Assembly: GCA_024803745.1 (NCBI GenBank)
Contig: JANJXV010000154.1
Location: forward strand, 1,054,001 to 1,118,000
Length of the DNA: 64,000 bases
DNA from: Megascapheus bottae
Lineage: Eukaryota > Chordata > Mammalia > Rodentia > Geomyidae
Reading direction: 5' to 3'
Positions 61,244 through 64,000 of this stretch are shown one piece after another. Positions within the stretch are counted from its first letter, which is position 1, and the number at the start of each line of letters is the position of its first letter. The notes under the pieces were generated by a model that did not search any database, was not told where the DNA came from, and saw nothing but the letters and a program-made list of their open reading frames with translations. A program made the position numbers and the translations under genes.

Positions 61244-61798
61244 TGTTGGGGCCTAGCCTCCATCTCTGAGGCCTGATTCTGGCTCAGCTGCAATTAAAGG
61301 GCTTTGACCAGGCATTTGGTCTTTTGCATACCTCTCTTAAGGCTGTGTACGTGACTCGATTGAACCCCCCGCAGTTTCGCGGGTCTCGCAGCAGCTCAAG
61401 TCTCGCGCGCTTTCCTGCACCTGTCCTGCCCACTACCTGAAAGGCCCACCCAGACCCTTAGTGGTAGCACAGAGGCCCTCTTCCTATTGGCTAGATTCCC
61501 AGTGCCCACCTTCTCCTACCCTAACAGTATATAACTAATTGTCTGACGCAATAAAGGAGGAGAGCATTGGAGAGCATCAGAGAGAGCATGAGAGAGAACG
61601 AGAGATGAGCAGAGAGATCTGATGCGCTTTCATGGTTAACACTACTTCTGACTCAGCGTGGTTTTTTCTTCCCCGGTGATTGGGGGAGGGCTGGGTCTTC
61701 GACACTTACCATCTCGCTCGGCCCCCGGGGGACTACAGGCTGGCCCTGTGTGTCCCTCCCCGTTCCTGTGTTGCTGCCCCGAGAGGCGAGGAGCAACA
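61244..61798 (+). mobile_element. Solo LTR of an endogenous retrovirus, class II (ERVK/IAP-like)
   Basis: 555 bp, starting TGTTGGGGCC and ending GAGCAACA, so it has the TG...CA ends and a 5 bp terminal inverted repeat (TGTTG/CAACA). The 6 bp target duplication is the size usual for class II (ERVK-type) elements. A TATA-like box (about 61528) and an AATAAA signal (61550-61555) on the plus strand set the orientation, with a CpG-rich U3 segment upstream (61370-61420). No viral genes remain, so the provirus was removed by LTR-LTR recombination. Its absence from every other unit makes it the youngest large event seen here. Family assignment is by ends and duplication size only. Confidence 0.88.
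61526..61555 (+). promoter_or_regulatory. LTR TATA box and polyadenylation signal
   Basis: 'agtatataac' at 61526-61535 and AATAAA at 61550-61555, only about 20 bp apart. This tight spacing is compatible with an LTR in which transcription starts just downstream of the AATAAA, but the start site cannot be placed from sequence alone. Confidence 0.65.
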
Positions 61799-62763
61799 AT
61801 CATGTATGGATTTCTTTATCTCCTTGATTTCCTTTTGAGTGGTTAGCTCAGTAGCTTTATTTTCTTTGGACATTTGCTGGAGTTTGGTCACGTTTTTATT
61901 TGTGGATTCTTTGAATTCATCCATCTTTCTTTGAAAAACCTTTATTATGGCCTCCTTTATGGCTTCTTCTTTTTCACTTATCACCTTGTTTTTGCTTTCC
62001 TCTTGTTCAGGTATGGCTTCCTCCATTATCTCTTTCTTTATATTTTCACATTTTTTCATTAATGATGTTTATCAATTGCATTTGTGTAGCAATTGGAAGA
62101 CTCTCCTCTAGGTTTGCCAGTGACTGTTCCATTGTCTGTTTACATTGGGTGGGGGATGTTGTTTCTTGATTTGACATTTTTCTTGAGTTTCTTGTCCTGC
62201 CCATTTGAAAATGGGAGCAAGATTACTACTAAATATGATTATAGTTTTTCAGATATAACCAACCTAGACCTCTGTAGCTGGCAGACACTAGATGTTCACA
62301 AGTTTTGATTGGTATTATCACTCTTTCTTTTTGTGCACTTACAGACCAGCCTAATACAACCACTGATAAGCGATTTATACCCAAAACAATAAGCCTCTCA
62401 ATCCAATCTCTATTGTCTTTAAGTCCCTCTGAGCCTAGAGAATAATTAACCACCTACATATACAATATTGCTCAACAGCCATCAAGTGTAGATCCGTGCG
62501 GTATAAGGGTTGAAAGACGAGCAGAGGTCCAGAGATAGAAAAAAAGAATGAGAGAGGTCAGGGGAGGTGCAAGAGGATTAACGTAGGAGTGTAAGAATAT
62601 TATAGTAATGAAGAAAAGTTATAGCATAAGGATAACTGACATAAGTTGGTAAGTAAGTAGCATATTTGAGTACAAAGTTTGGAAAGTATTAGAATAAAAC
62701 TTATGTGTTGCTGCACGAATAGCTCTTAGCCCAACCAGTGGCCTCACAGTGGACCATGGGATG

Positions 62764-64000
62764 GATCTGTTTTTCTTGTCTACGTTGAGGGAAAGGGGTA
62801 TTTCACAAGATGCAGAAGCGAAGATTTCAGAAGCAAATGCTGTGAGTGAATTAGCTCGTAAAAAGCATTTTTATTTTCTTTTATCTTTCTGCCAGTCTTG
62901 GGGCCTGAATTCAGGGCCTGAGCACTGTCCTCGGGTTTTCTCAAGTCTAGCCCTCTGCCACTTGAGCCACAATGCCACATCTAGATTTTCTATCTATGTG
63001 GTACTGAGCAATCAAACCCAGATCTTCATGGATGCTAGGCAAGCACTCTACCACTATGCCAAACTCTCAACCCTGACATAGTAATTATAAAGTCATCATC
63101 ATCATCATCATATCCAAATATCCTTTCTCCTACAAAGAATGAACACTTAACTGTGTCTAATGCTTTTTTTTTTAATTTCACTAATTCTTCTGTGTTTTTC
63201 CCTCTTGCATTTTTTACACATGACAGCAAAGCTAATCATCAGGAAAAAATTGATTAGGATACAGAAACCTAATAATATCCTAGTAGATTGACGTCAAAAA
63301 TATGTGCAAGATGCCCTGTGTGTTTGACCTAGTGGGAGAGTCCTTGGCTACCAAGCAGTAAGCCTCAGGTTTGATTCCTCATTACCACATACATAGAAAA
63401 CGCTGCAAGTGGTGCTGTGGCTCGGTGGGACAGCTAAAGCCTAAAGAAAGCCCAAGAACAATGTTCACACTCTGAGGTCAAGTCCCAAGACTAGCAAAAA
63501 CAAAAAAAATTCGACAAGGGGCAAAATGCAGGCAGAGAAGGCACTGTGAAGCAAATGTTTTGTAAAGGATGAGGGCAATATTGACCCTTAAGTTTGGATC
63601 TTACCTAAGAAAGGCTCCTTGAGCCTGAGACCAGACTGGTAGTTGGGCCTAGTGGAAGACATTGGGATTGGACAAATAAGGTGTGCTGTATACTACATCC
63701 ACATGTATATTGTGAGACTGGAGGAGAGATTCAGCCTCCAGTATGTCTTTGGTGAGGTCTTTTGTGAGCAAGGATCTTTGGTCATTGGGCCCTGAAAGGT
63801 GACCCTGCCTCCCTCACAATGGAACAGAATATGGAACCCTGGTAACCAAGCCACTGTAACTAACAACCAGCTCAAGCCAGCTCACTTGGCCTGTGGCTCA
63901 GGAAGAAGAAAGGTGTTGCTGTGCTGTTGCCAAAGGTCAGGAAACTCGACTCTCAGGCATGGAAGTTGTGGATGTCTTACTCGAAGATGTACATGCTAGA
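62764..64000 (+). repeat. Copy B array spacer (cut by the window end)
   Basis: Counterpart of spacer 1, ending at the window edge where the conserved 5' exon-like stretch is still being read (frame at 63799-63999). It confirms that copy B also contains at least the first array unit. Confidence 0.88.

Larger units (their letters stand above)
61238..61804. repeat. 6 bp target-site duplication (ATCATG) flanking the LTR
   Basis: ATCATG at 61238-61243 and again at 61799-61804. In uninterrupted L1 copies the site occurs once ('tagatcatgtatgg'), so the empty site is visible in L1-a to L1-d. Confidence 0.95.
60828..62205 (-). pseudogene. Copy B L1 ORF1, split by LTR insertion
   Basis: The C-terminal RRM-like part begins at 61088 and is itself open only to 60828. 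The coiled coil runs from the M-G-R-T start near 62205 and is cut by the LTR between the two copies of the 6 bp target site. One extra T near 62053 ('cacattttttcatt') adds a private frameshift. The frame break at 61085-61088 is the shared one. Confidence 0.85.
60062..62763 (-). mobile_element. Copy B L1-a: 3'-truncated LINE-1 interrupted by a solo LTR
   Basis: Same left break as L1-a of copy A. It keeps the start of ORF2 (60062-60409) with L-T-L-N-I-N-G-L-N-S-P at the endonuclease N-terminus. ORF1's RRM part (60828-61088) and coiled coil (to about 62200) are split by the LTR at 61244-61798. The 5' UTR reaches 62763. Confidence 0.9.

Noticed and set aside
61244..61798. CpG-rich promoter of a host gene
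   Set aside because: TG...CA ends, the terminal inverted repeat and a perfect 6 bp target duplication, with the empty site in sister copies, show that it is a solo LTR.

Overview
The window is nuclear DNA from a mammal, most likely a geomyoid rodent (kangaroo rat, pocket mouse or pocket gopher group). There are spliced KRAB zinc-finger exons with GT/AG boundaries, LINE-1 (L1) sequence in several age classes, abundant microsatellites, and dozens of copies of a dimeric SINE. The left half of that SINE is tRNA-derived and ID-like ('ctaggcaagcactctaccac' on one strand). Its right half ('gtggctcaagtggtagagtg' type) matches what is described as IDL-Geo in Geomyoidea. The lineage call rests on recalled SINE descriptions, not on a database search. 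No bacterial genes, tRNA genes, rRNA genes or CRISPR arrays were seen.

Layout. (1) 1-4097: the left copy (A) of a large segmental duplication, with a KRAB-A exon (1214-1340) and a KRAB-B-like exon (362-451), both on the minus strand. Its zinc-finger exon would lie left of the window. (2) 4098-32112: a head-to-tail array of about 7.4 kb units. Each complete unit is one full-length L1 of about 6.0 kb (minus strand) plus about 1.37 kb of non-L1 spacer. There are three full L1 copies (7610-13630, 14985-21030, 22398-28449), a 3'-truncated copy at the left edge and a 5'-truncated copy at the right edge. (3) 32113-41600: SINE-dense sequence with older L1 3' ends and long GT and CT/GTCT microsatellites. 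(4) 41600-45413: a decayed gene of the RalGDS/RGL family on the minus strand. Two exons encode the REM (RasGEF_N) domain with in-frame stops. The 44.05-45.41 kb part is the inverted paralogue of the spacer inside every array unit. (5) 46590-46885: a frameshifted fragment resembling the PH domain of GAB-family adaptors. (6) 50883-51766: a twin-primed (5'-inverted) L1 fragment. (7) 52440-57302: a KRAB zinc-finger gene on the minus strand (copy B). KRAB-A, KRAB-B and the start of the last exon splice together in frame, but a stop precedes a partly degenerate finger array. (8) 55951-64000: the right copy (B) of the segmental duplication. It repeats 1-7472, including the truncated L1 edge and the first spacer, and carries an extra 555 bp solo LTR (61244-61798) with a 6 bp target-site duplication.

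How the pieces relate. The order of events can be read from shared and private marks. A gene fragment from the RalGDS-like locus became joined to a full-length L1 that already carried frameshifts, and this composite was amplified in tandem. The array edge and KRAB exons were then duplicated about 56 kb apart. Private events followed: the solo LTR in copy B, a double-hairpin replacement and a trinucleotide expansion in unit d, and a 16 bp deletion in unit b. KRAB zinc-finger proteins usually repress transposable elements through TRIM28. The array and the KRAB gene are neighbours, but nothing here shows that the protein binds this L1. I see no intact new multi-gene system. The most distinctive object is the L1-plus-host-exon macrosatellite.
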